Assembly (NCBI GenBank): GCA_944326605.1
Contig: CALVEM010000006.1
Span: forward strand, 1-64,000
Source of the DNA: Candidatus Gastranaerophilales bacterium
GTDB lineage: Bacteria; Cyanobacteriota; Vampirovibrionia; Gastranaerophilales; Gastranaerophilaceae
Length of the DNA: 64,000 nt
Direction: 5' to 3'
Shown here: in pieces, positions 50,835-58,828 of the stretch
Layout of the letters: every line of letters begins with the position of its first letter
Position numbering within the stretch: position 1 is the stretch's first letter
Made by a program: the position numbers and the translations under genes
Notes under the pieces: generated by a model
The model's database searches: none
The model's input: only the letters and a program-made list of their open reading frames with translations
Told to the model about the DNA's origin: nothing

Positions 50835-51367
50835 TTTTTAATAATATAGAAAAACTATATATATATTGTTTTATATTGATTATTTATTTTGAATACTTCT
50901 TTATTAGATATAATAAAAAATTTATATTAAACTACATTAAAGTGAATTATCCTAATGAATATATCATATTAAATATGCATTTACATCCACTAATTTATAT
51001 TTTCCCGTTTGTTATTTTTATAGCAACTTGTTACTATTTTCAAATATATCATTTTATCAGCCCCCAAAACGCTTTTATCATTGGGATATTGCTTATATTC
51101 TTGTATTTGAGCAGTATAATATCACTTTCGCTTTCTTTATGTCTTACTAATAAGAGAATTCTAAAAATTTATTCTATTAATATATTCAAATATTTAGGTT
51201 CTGAAATTAATTTGGCATACGAAAATATAAATAAGTTAAGGATTTACAAATACGGATATAGTACAGAAATATTAATAGATGACAATAACAAAAAACGATA
51301 TCGAATTGGTGGAATTAGTAATATAGATAATGTATACAAAAATATAAAAAAACTAAGAAAGGAGTAA
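50831..51367 (+). CDS. membrane protein with PH-like domain
   Basis: A 178-residue protein. Hydrophobic segments near residues 10-25, 52-72 and 80-103, then a bPH2-like domain: CLTNKRILKIYSINIFKYLG ... EINLAYENINKLRIYKYG, with the LTNKRI start of YdbT/YdbS-type domains. AAAAGG lies 7 nt before the ATG. Coupled to the secreted Kelch-like gene; the pair may act together at the envelope. Confidence 0.65.
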   Translation: MIFNNIEKLYIYCFILIIYFEYFFIRYNKKFILNYIKVNYPNEYIILNMHLHPLIYIFPFVIFIATCYYFQIYHFISPQNAFIIGILLIFLYLSSIISLSLSLCLTNKRILKIYSINIFKYLGSEINLAYENINKLRIYKYGYSTEILIDDNNKKRYRIGGISNIDNVYKNIKKLRKE

Positions 51368-51371
51368 GTTT

Positions 51372-51395
51372 GTAGGTTGGGGTTTCTACCCCAAC
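51372..51395 (+). repeat. REP-like hairpin upstream of RAYT gene
   Basis: GTAGGTTGGGGTTTCTACC followed by CCAAC: the minimal hairpin of the family, 26 nt before the RAYT start codon. This is the expected position for a REP recognised by its own transposase. Confidence 0.8.
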
Positions 51396-51421
51396 AAAAA
51401 TATTTGATGTAAAATTATAGA

Positions 51422-51952
51422 ATGAATTACAGACGTGTTTTTATACCAAACAGTTATCTGCATTTAATTATTGTCTCTTACAACAGAAAAAATATATTTA
51501 TTAATAACATTGAATTATTAAAACATGCATTTAAAAATGCAAAACAATTTTTTTGTTTTGAAATTATTGCAATTTGTGTTTTGCCGGATCATATACATGT
51601 AATACTGAATCCTAAAAATATTAAAGAATATCCTAAAATTATTACCTCAATAAAATATTATTTTTCCAAAAATTATAATGTCGGAGTAGAAATCCCAACC
51701 TACGGTTATGTTAATAAAGGTGAAAAAGGGATATTCCAACGCAGATTTTTTGAACACACTATTACATCTCAAGAAGACTTAATTAATCAAATAAATTATG
51801 TTCACTACAATCCAGTTAAACACAGACTTGTTAACAAAGTAAAAGACTGGAAGTATTCCTCTTTTCATAAATTTGTAAAGCAGGGTTTATATGAAAATGA
51901 CTGGGGAAATGTAAAAGATGTTGAACATATTATTGATTTAAATTTTGAATAG
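51422..51952 (+). CDS. REP-associated tyrosine transposase (RAYT, Y1_Tnp)
   Basis: A 176-residue HuH single-strand nuclease of the IS200/IS605-related RAYT family. HuH motif is LPDHIHVIL (His-x-His near residues 60-62); the catalytic Tyr lies in NYVHYNPVKHRLV. QRRFFEHTI is the usual RAYT middle motif. Residues VGVEIPTY (~89-96) are encoded by a REP-like sequence at 51683-51703 inside the frame, so the gene seems to have absorbed a repeat. TAAAAT lies 6 nt before the ATG. Likely mobiliser of the palindromes scattered from 41 to 57 kb. Confidence 0.9.
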   Translation: MNYRRVFIPNSYLHLIIVSYNRKNIFINNIELLKHAFKNAKQFFCFEIIAICVLPDHIHVILNPKNIKEYPKIITSIKYYFSKNYNVGVEIPTYGYVNKGEKGIFQRRFFEHTITSQEDLINQINYVHYNPVKHRLVNKVKDWKYSSFHKFVKQGLYENDWGNVKDVEHIIDLNFE

Positions 51953-52019
51953 GATTTATCCCTTTTACTTTCCATCAAACCAACTGTTAATTTACATTCT
52001 AATCAGAAAGGAAACATAA

Positions 52020-52817
52020 GTGAACAAAACATTTAAAAATATTATAGATGAATTTAAGCACTTCCCACAGGTACAAGCTATTGCTGTCGGCGGCTCGCAA
52101 AAAGCAAATACCGCAGATAAAAAATCGGATATAGATATTTATGTTTTTACTGATAGTGATATCCCGGTCAAAGACAGGTTAGCATTAATAAAAAACTACT
52201 CCTCAAAATATGAAGCAGGATGCGAATATTTTGGCGCCGGTGACGAATTTTTTGTTGATAAAATGAAGCAGCAGCTTGATGTTATGTATTTTAATCAAAA
52301 ATGGATGGAAGATACAGTCGAAAATATCTGGAAAAAACATTATCCTTCTAACGGATACACTACCTGTTTTTTGTTTACATTAAAAAATTGTGAACCTGTC
52401 TATGACAAAGCAGGCTGGCTTGCAGGGCTTAAAGAGCAATTGAACACACCCTATCCGCAAGAATTAAAACAAAATATTATCAAAAGAAATTTAATGCTTT
52501 TAAAAGACAAACCTTTCGCATCATATTATGATCAAATAGAAAAAGCCCTTGAAAGAAATGATTTGAACAGTGTTAATCATAGAATTGCAGCCTTTATGGC
52601 AAGCTATTTTGATATCATATTTGCATATAATGAACTGCTGCACCCGGGAGAGAAAAAACTCGTTAAATATGCACAGGAACATTGCAAAATTCTTCCGGAA
52701 GATTTTGCCGAAAATATAAACAAATTACTCACACAGCCCAACCATCAAACTTTAAAAATATTAGATGATATGATTGAAAAGTTAAAAAAGAGTTTATCAA
52801 AAGTTGTAAACCGGTAA
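52020..52817 (+). CDS. nucleotidyltransferase with DUF4037-like domain
   Basis: A 265-residue protein. The nucleotidyltransferase core reads VQAIAVGGSQKANTADKKSDIDIYVF: GGS plus Asp-x-Asp metal ligands are intact, with a third Asp likely in QQLDVMYF. A helical DUF4037-like C-terminal domain follows. It resembles small-molecule or antibiotic nucleotidyltransferases. Start is GTG, decided by AAAGGA 6 nt upstream. Substrate unknown. Confidence 0.8.
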   Translation: MNKTFKNIIDEFKHFPQVQAIAVGGSQKANTADKKSDIDIYVFTDSDIPVKDRLALIKNYSSKYEAGCEYFGAGDEFFVDKMKQQLDVMYFNQKWMEDTVENIWKKHYPSNGYTTCFLFTLKNCEPVYDKAGWLAGLKEQLNTPYPQELKQNIIKRNLMLLKDKPFASYYDQIEKALERNDLNSVNHRIAAFMASYFDIIFAYNELLHPGEKKLVKYAQEHCKILPEDFAENINKLLTQPNHQTLKILDDMIEKLKKSLSKVVNR

Positions 52818-52945
52818 ACGTGATTTAATGATATTATGCTCATCAGGTATTTTTAAATATTTAATATAAGTATTTGCTATTTAAAAAAAATAGTAAATAA
52901 TGAAAAATAAAGAAAAGTTTTTTTGAATATAGAAACGAGGTGAAA

Positions 52946-53983
52946 ATGATAAAAAAACTTTTAATTTGTTTATCGGCACTTATGTTAATTCTTGGAGGTA
53001 CAACAATGAGTTTTGCAAAAAACAATACAGACGATAGCTGGGACAAAACTTTTAAAAAGAGCGGCAAAGTTAACGTTCAAAAAGTAAGTTTCAAAAACAG
53101 GTATGGAATAACACTTACCGGAGATTTATATACCCCGAAAGAAAAAACAGATGAAAAACTGGCGGCAATTGCAATAAGCGGTCCTTTCGGTGCGGTAAAA
53201 GAACAGGCATCCGGGCTTTATGCTCAAACTTTAGCAGAACGCGGATTTATAACACTCGCATTTGACCCTTCTTATACCGGAGAAAGTTCCGGTGAACCGA
53301 GAAACGTTGCATCACCGGATATTAATACGGAAGACTTTTCGGCGGCCATTGATTTTTTAAGCAATCAAAAATATGTCGCCCCTGAAAGAGTAGGAATTCT
53401 TGGCATTTGTGGATTTGGCGGCTTCGGTTTGAATGCGGCTGCAATGGATACAAGAATTAAAGCAACCGTTGCCGTTACAATGTATGACATGACAAGAGTA
53501 AGCGCTAAAGGCTACTTTGATACAATGGATGCAAAAGCAAGATATGAACTGAAACAATCTCTTAACAAACAAAGAACCGAAGACTTTAAAAACGGTACTT
53601 ATGCAAAAGCTCCGGGACTTCCTGAAAAATTGACAGGGAACGAACCGCAATTTGTACAAGATTACTACGGATATTACAAAACTCCGCGAGGATTTCATAA
53701 ACGTTCAATAAACTCAAACGGCAACTGGAATACAACATCATCACTGTCATTAATCAATATGCCTATACTTGCATACAGCGATGAAATCCAAAATGCTGTA
53801 ATGATAGTTCACGGAGAAAAAGCTCACAGCAGATATTTTGGAGAAGACGCTTTTAAAAAACTCAAAGGTGATAACAAAAAACTGTTGATTGTAAAAGATG
53901 CAAATCACGTTGATTTATACGACAATATGGAAAAAATTCCTTTTGACGATATTGAAGCCTTCTTTAGAGAGTATTTGAAATAA
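52946..53983 (+). CDS. secreted alpha/beta hydrolase, dienelactone-hydrolase-like
   Basis: A 345-residue protein. Signal peptide (IKKLLICLSALMLILGGTTMSFA), then an alpha/beta hydrolase. The nucleophile elbow is GICGFGG: Cys in place of Ser, as in dienelactone hydrolases. The other triad members are likely Asp near MIVHGEKAH and His in DANHVDLYD. Start at ATG with GAGG 5 nt upstream; a GTG two codons earlier lies inside that site. Cys nucleophile chemistry is inferred from the motif. Confidence 0.8.
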   Translation: MIKKLLICLSALMLILGGTTMSFAKNNTDDSWDKTFKKSGKVNVQKVSFKNRYGITLTGDLYTPKEKTDEKLAAIAISGPFGAVKEQASGLYAQTLAERGFITLAFDPSYTGESSGEPRNVASPDINTEDFSAAIDFLSNQKYVAPERVGILGICGFGGFGLNAAAMDTRIKATVAVTMYDMTRVSAKGYFDTMDAKARYELKQSLNKQRTEDFKNGTYAKAPGLPEKLTGNEPQFVQDYYGYYKTPRGFHKRSINSNGNWNTTSSLSLINMPILAYSDEIQNAVMIVHGEKAHSRYFGEDAFKKLKGDNKKLLIVKDANHVDLYDNMEKIPFDDIEAFFREYLK

Positions 53984-53998
53984 TAAAACTTCAAGCAA

Positions 53999-54030
53999 AA
54001 GAAGCGGAAATAAATTTATTTCCGCTTCTT
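53999..54030. terminator. bidirectional terminator, 32-bp perfect palindrome
   Basis: AAGAAGCGGAAATAAA plus its exact reverse complement, between the convergent hydrolase and cupin genes. Confidence 0.9.
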
Positions 54031-54044
54031 AATTTTTCAAAACT

Positions 54045-54422
54045 CTAACAAAGTTCCGCATCACCGAGCCCGAATTGCTCAAGAGAATTTGTTTTTGCCT
54101 GAACACAAATAAACTGAAATTCTCCATCCGATGTATTTTCTATAGTTCTTGAAGCTTCCGGAAGGATTTTAACAACCGAACCTTCTTTTACGTTTACCGC
54201 AATACCGTCAACAGTAATTATCCCTTCACCTTTGAGAATGATATAAACTTCTTCATTTTGTTTGTGTTTATGGTTAAACTGCACCTTAAAATCTTTACCT
54301 GTTGTATTAACCGAAATTTCACAGCCTGTCAAATCAAGTAAATCATGCAAAAATACCTTTCCGTTTTCTTGATTGATAAGATCATGAATTTTTCCGAGTT
54401 CTGTTGTTTTGTAGTTAGTCAT
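54045..54422 (-). CDS. cupin-domain protein
   Basis: A 125-residue single-cupin protein. FNHKHKQNEEVYIILKGEG holds the first cupin motif with His and Glu metal ligands; VKEGSVVKILPEASRTIEN is the second motif, with the usual His not obvious. AAAGGAGG precedes the ATG. It lies downstream of a MarR gene in the same direction and shares a 14-bp upstream motif with it, so it is probably MarR-controlled. Confidence 0.85.
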   Translation of the reverse strand: MTNYKTTELGKIHDLINQENGKVFLHDLLDLTGCEISVNTTGKDFKVQFNHKHKQNEEVYIILKGEGIITVDGIAVNVKEGSVVKILPEASRTIENTSDGEFQFICVQAKTNSLEQFGLGDAELC

Positions 54423-54443
54423 ATTTACCTCCTTTTTTAATTC

Positions 54444-54457
54444 GATATCTAACTATT
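54444..54457. promoter_or_regulatory. MarR-box copy upstream of cupin gene
   Basis: GATATCTAACTATT, identical to 54911-54924 upstream of the marR gene, located 22 nt before the cupin ATG. Confidence 0.65.
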
Positions 54458-54481
54458 TATCCAAAAATTTTTTGGTTTTAT

Positions 54482-54889
54482 TTAAATCATTTTTTCCAAC
54501 AATTTGTCTATTATTTGAGCCTCTTCTTGTGTTAAATTTTTGTATAGCAGCTTAGTTAAATCTTTTGAAATATTATCAAATAGCGGCCTGAACTGTCTGC
54601 CTTTTTCTGTCAATGTGATATATGTAATTCTGTTATCATCTAAAGACTTTCTTCTTTCGACATATCCGAGTTTTTCAAGTTTATCAGCAAGCACAGTTAC
54701 TGTCGGTTTTGTACGATGAATTTTATCAGCAATATCCTTCATAGTTAATTTTTCATATTTGTATAACAGAACCAAAATATCGCCATGGCTCGGCACAAGA
54801 CCTTCTATACCGTTTTCTTTCAACCGTTCAACTATAAAACGGTTACCTTTTTCGTGTATTTTTGATATTAAAGACAGTGCTTTTTTCAT
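54482..54889 (-). CDS. MarR-family regulator
   Basis: A 135-residue winged-helix regulator: YKYEKLTMKDIADKIHRTKPTVTVLADKLEKLGYVERRKSLDDNR is the MarR DNA-binding unit with the DxR wing motif. The N- and C-terminal helices form the dimer interface. The promoter region holds TTAGATATCTAA, whose right half extends into the 14-mer also found before the cupin gene, indicating autoregulation. Inducer unknown. Confidence 0.92.
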   Translation of the reverse strand: MKKALSLISKIHEKGNRFIVERLKENGIEGLVPSHGDILVLLYKYEKLTMKDIADKIHRTKPTVTVLADKLEKLGYVERRKSLDDNRITYITLTEKGRQFRPLFDNISKDLTKLLYKNLTQEEAQIIDKLLEKMI

Positions 54890-54907
54890 GATACAAAATT
54901 ATTATAA

Positions 54908-54924
54908 TTAGATATCTAACTATT
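54908..54924. promoter_or_regulatory. MarR-box upstream of marR
   Basis: Perfect palindrome TTAGATATCTAA extended by CTATT. It lies next to a TATAAT (minus strand, 54901-54906), so bound protein would block the promoter. Confidence 0.7.
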
Positions 54925-54954
54925 GTCAAGTTTTTATTTTTTTGCTGATTTTAT

Positions 54955-54983
54955 TTGACAATTAGCCCTCAAATTTATATAAT
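54955..54983 (+). promoter_or_regulatory. consensus promoter of hisS, leaderless
   Basis: TTGACA, exactly 17 nt, TATAAT, then 6 nt to ATG. This is the clearest instance of the leaderless arrangement in the window because both hexamers match consensus fully. Confidence 0.85.
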
Positions 54984-54989
54984 AACTTT

Positions 54990-56228
54990 ATGACAAAAAT
55001 GATTAAAGTACTCAAAGGAACAAAAGACATTTTACCTCAGGAAGCCGGACAGTGGCAAAAGTTAGAGCAGAATGCTCTTGAAATTTTTACCAAATACGGC
55101 TATAAAGAAATCAGAACTCCGATTTTGGAAGCTACGGAACTTTTTGCCCGCGGTGTCGGCGATACAACCGATATAGTAAACAAAGAAATGTATACATTTG
55201 AAAAAAGCGACCGCTCAATTACACTGCGTCCCGAAAATACGGCAGGTGTTGTCCGTTCATTTATTGAAAACGGCATGGCAAGACTGTCAGCTCCTGTCAA
55301 ACTCTGGTACAAAGGTCCGATGTTCAGGTACGAACGTCCGCAGGCAGGCAGACAAAGACAATTCCATCAGGTAGGTGTTGAAATGTTCGGAATTAAAGAG
55401 CCGACAGCCGATGCGGAAGTTATTCTTCTCGCTGTAGATTATTTAAAATCACTCGGCCTGAACGCTCTGGAAGTTGAGATAAATTCTTTAGGATGCCCGA
55501 AATGCCGCGAGGAATATAAAAAGAGAATTAAAGAAGTTTTAAAACCCGAATTTGAAAACCTTTGCGAGGATTGCCAAAACCGTTATGAAAAAAATCCTCT
55601 AAGACTTTTAGACTGCAAAGTAGAATCCTGTAAAGAAATTTTTGCCAAACCGGAAATCCAAAAAGTTATCCAGTCAGATTTTATATGCGAAGAATGTGCA
55701 AAACATTACAGTGACTTAAAATTATACTTAAAAAGACTAAATGTTCCGTACATTGAAAATAAACTTTTAGTCAGAGGTCTGGATTACTATAACAGAACGG
55801 TTTTTGAGATAAAATCAAACAATTTAGGCTCGCAAAACGCTGTCTGCGGCGGCGGGAGATATGACAGTTTAGTTAAAAATCTCGGCGGGGAAGACACTCC
55901 TGCCGTCGGCTGGGCAATGGGTATGGAAAGATTAAATTCGCTTCTGCCTGACGTTGAACCGGCAAAACTTAACGCATATATTGTCTGCAATTCCCCCTCT
56001 GATGCGTTTGAATTTGCACAAGACCTCAGAGAAGAAGGGATTAAAGTTGAATTTGATCTTGCGAATAAAAAATTTACCAAACAGCTTGAAAAAGCTTCAA
56101 AAGTTGCCAAATATGCACTTATTTTAGGTGAAGACGAAATTAAATCAAATAAAGTTTCAATCAAAAATCTTGAAACATCCGAACAGGTTAGTGTTGACAG
56201 AAATGATGTTGTAAATAATATAGGATAA
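54990..56228 (+). CDS. hisS: histidyl-tRNA synthetase
   Basis: A 412-residue class II synthetase charging tRNA-His. Class II motif 2 region LWYKGPMFRYERPQ(A)GR and FHQVGVE; HisA motif LVRGLDYYNRTVFEI; motif 3 GWAMGMERL; anticodon-binding domain at the C-terminus. The insertion domain carries CPKC, CEDC and CEEC pairs as in Firmicutes-type enzymes. Leaderless promoter directly upstream. Confidence 0.96.
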   Translation: MTKMIKVLKGTKDILPQEAGQWQKLEQNALEIFTKYGYKEIRTPILEATELFARGVGDTTDIVNKEMYTFEKSDRSITLRPENTAGVVRSFIENGMARLSAPVKLWYKGPMFRYERPQAGRQRQFHQVGVEMFGIKEPTADAEVILLAVDYLKSLGLNALEVEINSLGCPKCREEYKKRIKEVLKPEFENLCEDCQNRYEKNPLRLLDCKVESCKEIFAKPEIQKVIQSDFICEECAKHYSDLKLYLKRLNVPYIENKLLVRGLDYYNRTVFEIKSNNLGSQNAVCGGGRYDSLVKNLGGEDTPAVGWAMGMERLNSLLPDVEPAKLNAYIVCNSPSDAFEFAQDLREEGIKVEFDLANKKFTKQLEKASKVAKYALILGEDEIKSNKVSIKNLETSEQVSVDRNDVVNNIG

Positions 56229-56233
56229 TTGTT

Positions 56234-56566
56234 ATGGCGAATTCGGTTGATGAAGTAATTGTAAGACTATCTGCAGCTTTTAATCGTATATTCAACGATT
56301 TCAAAGGGATGTATCTTTTCGGCATTCACACTGACGGGCAGATGCATGAAGACGAAGATATTGAACTTGCAGGGATTTTTGATATTGAAGATAAGTCAAA
56401 ACGCGAGCAGATATGGCCGATTATCGGAAAAATTGAAACAGATATGGATGTTTGTATAGATTTTTATCCGTATACCGAAACAAGCTTTAAACAGGATGAA
56501 GAAATATACGAAGAAGTAATGCAAAATGGTATATATTTTGACAAAAATGGAAAAAGAATGAAATAA
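56234..56566 (+). CDS. small nucleotidyltransferase-fold protein
   Basis: A 110-residue protein resembling a minimal nucleotidyltransferase: GMYLFGIHTDGQMHEDEDIEL parallels LFGS-x-x-x-G...D-x-D, and DVCIDFYPY supplies the third strand. The canonical GS is GI, so activity is uncertain. It follows hisS by 5 nt with AGGA overlapping the hisS end, so it is probably co-transcribed. Confidence 0.55.
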   Translation: MANSVDEVIVRLSAAFNRIFNDFKGMYLFGIHTDGQMHEDEDIELAGIFDIEDKSKREQIWPIIGKIETDMDVCIDFYPYTETSFKQDEEIYEEVMQNGIYFDKNGKRMK

Positions 56567-56582
56567 AAAGGAGAAACTGAAA

Positions 56583-56786
56583 ATGGAAAAAGTAACAATC
56601 CGTTCAGACAGAAAAGACGATTACAAATTTTATTACAAAGGCGAAGAAGTTATACTCGGCGCCGGAAAGATTATCGGTATAGCAACAGGGTTGAATGATG
56701 TTGTTCTTCCGACCTGTGCTATGAAAATTATTAATAACCTGATAGTTATTAAAGAAGATGTAAAACACCACAAAGAGGAAGCGTAG
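56583..56786 (+). CDS. small hypothetical protein
   Basis: A 67-residue protein (VTIRSDRKDDYKFYYKGEEVILGAGKII), beta-rich. No family recognised. AAAAGGAG precedes the ATG. Its last codons and TAG stop (GAAGCGTAG) lie in a REP-like repeat, so the natural C-terminus may have been replaced. Confidence 0.5.
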   Translation: MEKVTIRSDRKDDYKFYYKGEEVILGAGKIIGIATGLNDVVLPTCAMKIINNLIVIKEDVKHHKEEA

Positions 56787-56946
56787 CCGCTTCACCCAAC
56801 ACTTAGGTTTTGCATTAATTTGTACAGTCTATATAGCCGCTTCATCCATGACAGCTTACGACTTTGCATGAGAAGTAGAAGTAGGTTGGGCTTTCAGCCC
56901 AACATTAAATGATTTTGATTTTGTTGGGGTAGAAATCCCAACCTAC
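56776..56946 (+). repeat. REP-like composite repeat
   Basis: GAAGCGTAGCCGCTTC hairpin, the CACTTAGGTTTTGCAT segment, a second CCGCTTCATCCATGACAGC segment, and the hairpin unit (56881-56946) with a 6-bp duplication in its spacer compared with 41032-41091. Confidence 0.85.
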
Positions 56947-56970
56947 TAACTCCACCACAATAGCAAAAAA

Positions 56971-57192
56971 TTAATCCTCTACATCAAATATTTTTGATGC
57001 GCTTATATCCAGTGCTGTCGAAATTCTGTATATCATTTTAAGACTGATATTTTTACGTCCGTTTTCAATTAAACTCAAATAGTTGACTGAACAATCTATT
57101 TTTTCAGCTAACACCTCTTGTGTTAAATCTCTTAGATTTCTGTAAAATTTTATTTTTAGACCTATATGTTTTTTAAATTTTTCAAAATTCAT
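56971..57192 (-). CDS. small XRE-family HTH regulator
   Basis: A 73-residue XRE protein: DLTQEVLAEKIDCSVNYLSLIENGRKNISLKMIYRIS. Similar in size and layout to the protein at 7160. It diverges from a possible small gene on the other strand. No ribosome site is seen. Targets unknown. Confidence 0.85.
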   Translation of the reverse strand: MNFEKFKKHIGLKIKFYRNLRDLTQEVLAEKIDCSVNYLSLIENGRKNISLKMIYRISTALDISASKIFDVED

Positions 57193-57272
57193 TATTTAAA
57201 ATTTAATATATTTTATAGTCTAATTTAATTCTACTATAGTATGTATAAATTTGACTAATAAACAAATAATAA

Positions 57273-57464
57273 GTACTAACAGACAAGATAGGACTTTATA
57301 TAACACAAACAAAAGATAAATACAAAGAGATTGAAAAAAGTATTATAATAATTCAGGAAGCATTAAGCAATATTGTTGAAGTTAACAGTGAAGCAGTTGT
57401 TGAAGCCCGTTCTAAATTAGATTACATAAAATATTTGCTAAAATGCAGTGAAGAGAACATATAA
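57273..57464 (+). other. possible small gene or remnant without a standard start
   Basis: The frame encodes YITQTKDKYKEIEKSIII, then QEALSNIVEVNSEAVVEARS and KLDYIKYLLKCSEENI before a stop 2 nt from the convergent porin stop. The amphipathic, charged composition looks like real coding sequence, but no ATG, GTG or TTG occurs in frame after the preceding stop at 57270. A decayed gene, or one using ATA/ATT, are both possible. Confidence 0.35.
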
Positions 57465-57465
57465 T

Positions 57466-58797
57466 TTATAAAAGTATTTGCGTCCCTAAAATAATTCTGT
57501 GGCTGTCCTCTGTGTTTTCATTGTCGCAGAAAACATAATTGAGAATTAGCCTTAATGCCTGACCTTTAATAAAATAATTTAAACCAACCGAATATTCACG
57601 ACGGTTATTATCCGCAATATCGCGGTTCGGGTCAAACTGGTCATAACGAGCCAGAATATGCAGTTTTTGAGTAATTCTGTAAGCAATTGTTGTATAAAAA
57701 CCCTCTGCTTTATCAGTACTTCTATATGTTCCGTTGTAGCCGTCGGCTATTGCATATTCAAAATTTGCCATAAATTTTTTGTACCTGTAACTTGCATAAG
57801 CACCGCCGACAGTGTAATCAGTATCATTGTGCCCTGCATTTAAACCGCCGCCCAGAACAAGTATTCCGTACTTTCCGTCAGTTTTGCCGAGAGGTTTAAA
57901 GTTCACCCAGCCCGTGAATTCCGCACCCGGGAAAAAAGATTTAAAAAATCTGTCCGAACTGTTCAATGCTAAACTGTAGTCTACTAAATCATAGTCGCCT
58001 ACAACCCTCAGACCGAGCGCCCTTGTGTTGCCGAAAGTTCTTGAAATCTGCGAACGCATTGCAAAAGGAAGTACATAAGATCCCATACCGCCCTCAAAAC
58101 CAACCTGATTTCTGGAATTGCCGACAATGATTTTATGGTGCGGGATGCGGGTGTTCATTATGTAAGCATCTGTCACAAGTCCTTGAAGATATGTTCTGTT
58201 TTCACCCGGTTTAAAATTGAATTGTAACTTAAAGTCAGTGTTTTTGTCTTTAAAATCACCGACAACACCTGCTTCCATAAACCCGAAACCGTAATCAGTG
58301 TCGTAATCTGCACCTTCAAAGTCAAAACCGAAATTCCCCTGATATGCACCGTAAAATTGTACTCTGTCTACCGGTCCTTTTTTATATTTGAATGTAAGTT
58401 CATCCTGTAAAAGGAATGAGGGAATAGATGTTCTCTCCAGTTTTTTCTTATAAATCCTGCCAAACAAAGATTCTTCCTCAAACTTGAACGGATGATCAAA
58501 GTCTTTGTCCGTATCAAAAAGATGATCAAATATAGAGAACTCTGTATCAACGTTATCTCTGATAATGTCTTTCTGTACCCAGTCGTTATTCTTTCGGGTA
58601 TCATCATCAGCAGCTTGTTCCGTCTCATTTTTTGTAACATCAAGATGAATGACTTCCTGTTTTTCAGCAGGTTTAACATCTCCGTGTTTATTTTTTCCGA
58701 ATGCAAACACAGGCGGGGCACATAAAAGCAGCAAATATATTACAGCTGTTCTTAAAAAATAGTTCACAAATATTAATGTAACACAAAATATGTGCAA
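57466..58797 (-). CDS. outer-membrane porin (OprP/OprO-like)
   Basis: A 443-residue protein. Signal peptide region ends near PPVFAFG. An acidic, disordered stretch (~40-100) precedes a beta-barrel with alternating strands: FKLQFNFKPGENRTY, KIIVGNSRNQVGFEGG, ISRTFGNTRALGLRVVGDY, YSVGLNYFIKGQALRLILNY, ending ILGTQILL. The order resembles Porin_O_P (phosphate-selective) proteins. It shows that the organism has an outer membrane. Specificity is not readable. Confidence 0.8.
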   Translation of the reverse strand: MHIFCVTLIFVNYFLRTAVIYLLLLCAPPVFAFGKNKHGDVKPAEKQEVIHLDVTKNETEQAADDDTRKNNDWVQKDIIRDNVDTEFSIFDHLFDTDKDFDHPFKFEEESLFGRIYKKKLERTSIPSFLLQDELTFKYKKGPVDRVQFYGAYQGNFGFDFEGADYDTDYGFGFMEAGVVGDFKDKNTDFKLQFNFKPGENRTYLQGLVTDAYIMNTRIPHHKIIVGNSRNQVGFEGGMGSYVLPFAMRSQISRTFGNTRALGLRVVGDYDLVDYSLALNSSDRFFKSFFPGAEFTGWVNFKPLGKTDGKYGILVLGGGLNAGHNDTDYTVGGAYASYRYKKFMANFEYAIADGYNGTYRSTDKAEGFYTTIAYRITQKLHILARYDQFDPNRDIADNNRREYSVGLNYFIKGQALRLILNYVFCDNENTEDSHRIILGTQILL

Positions 58798-58828
58798 AAA
58801 AAAATTTTTTTAGTGTATATTAATTATT

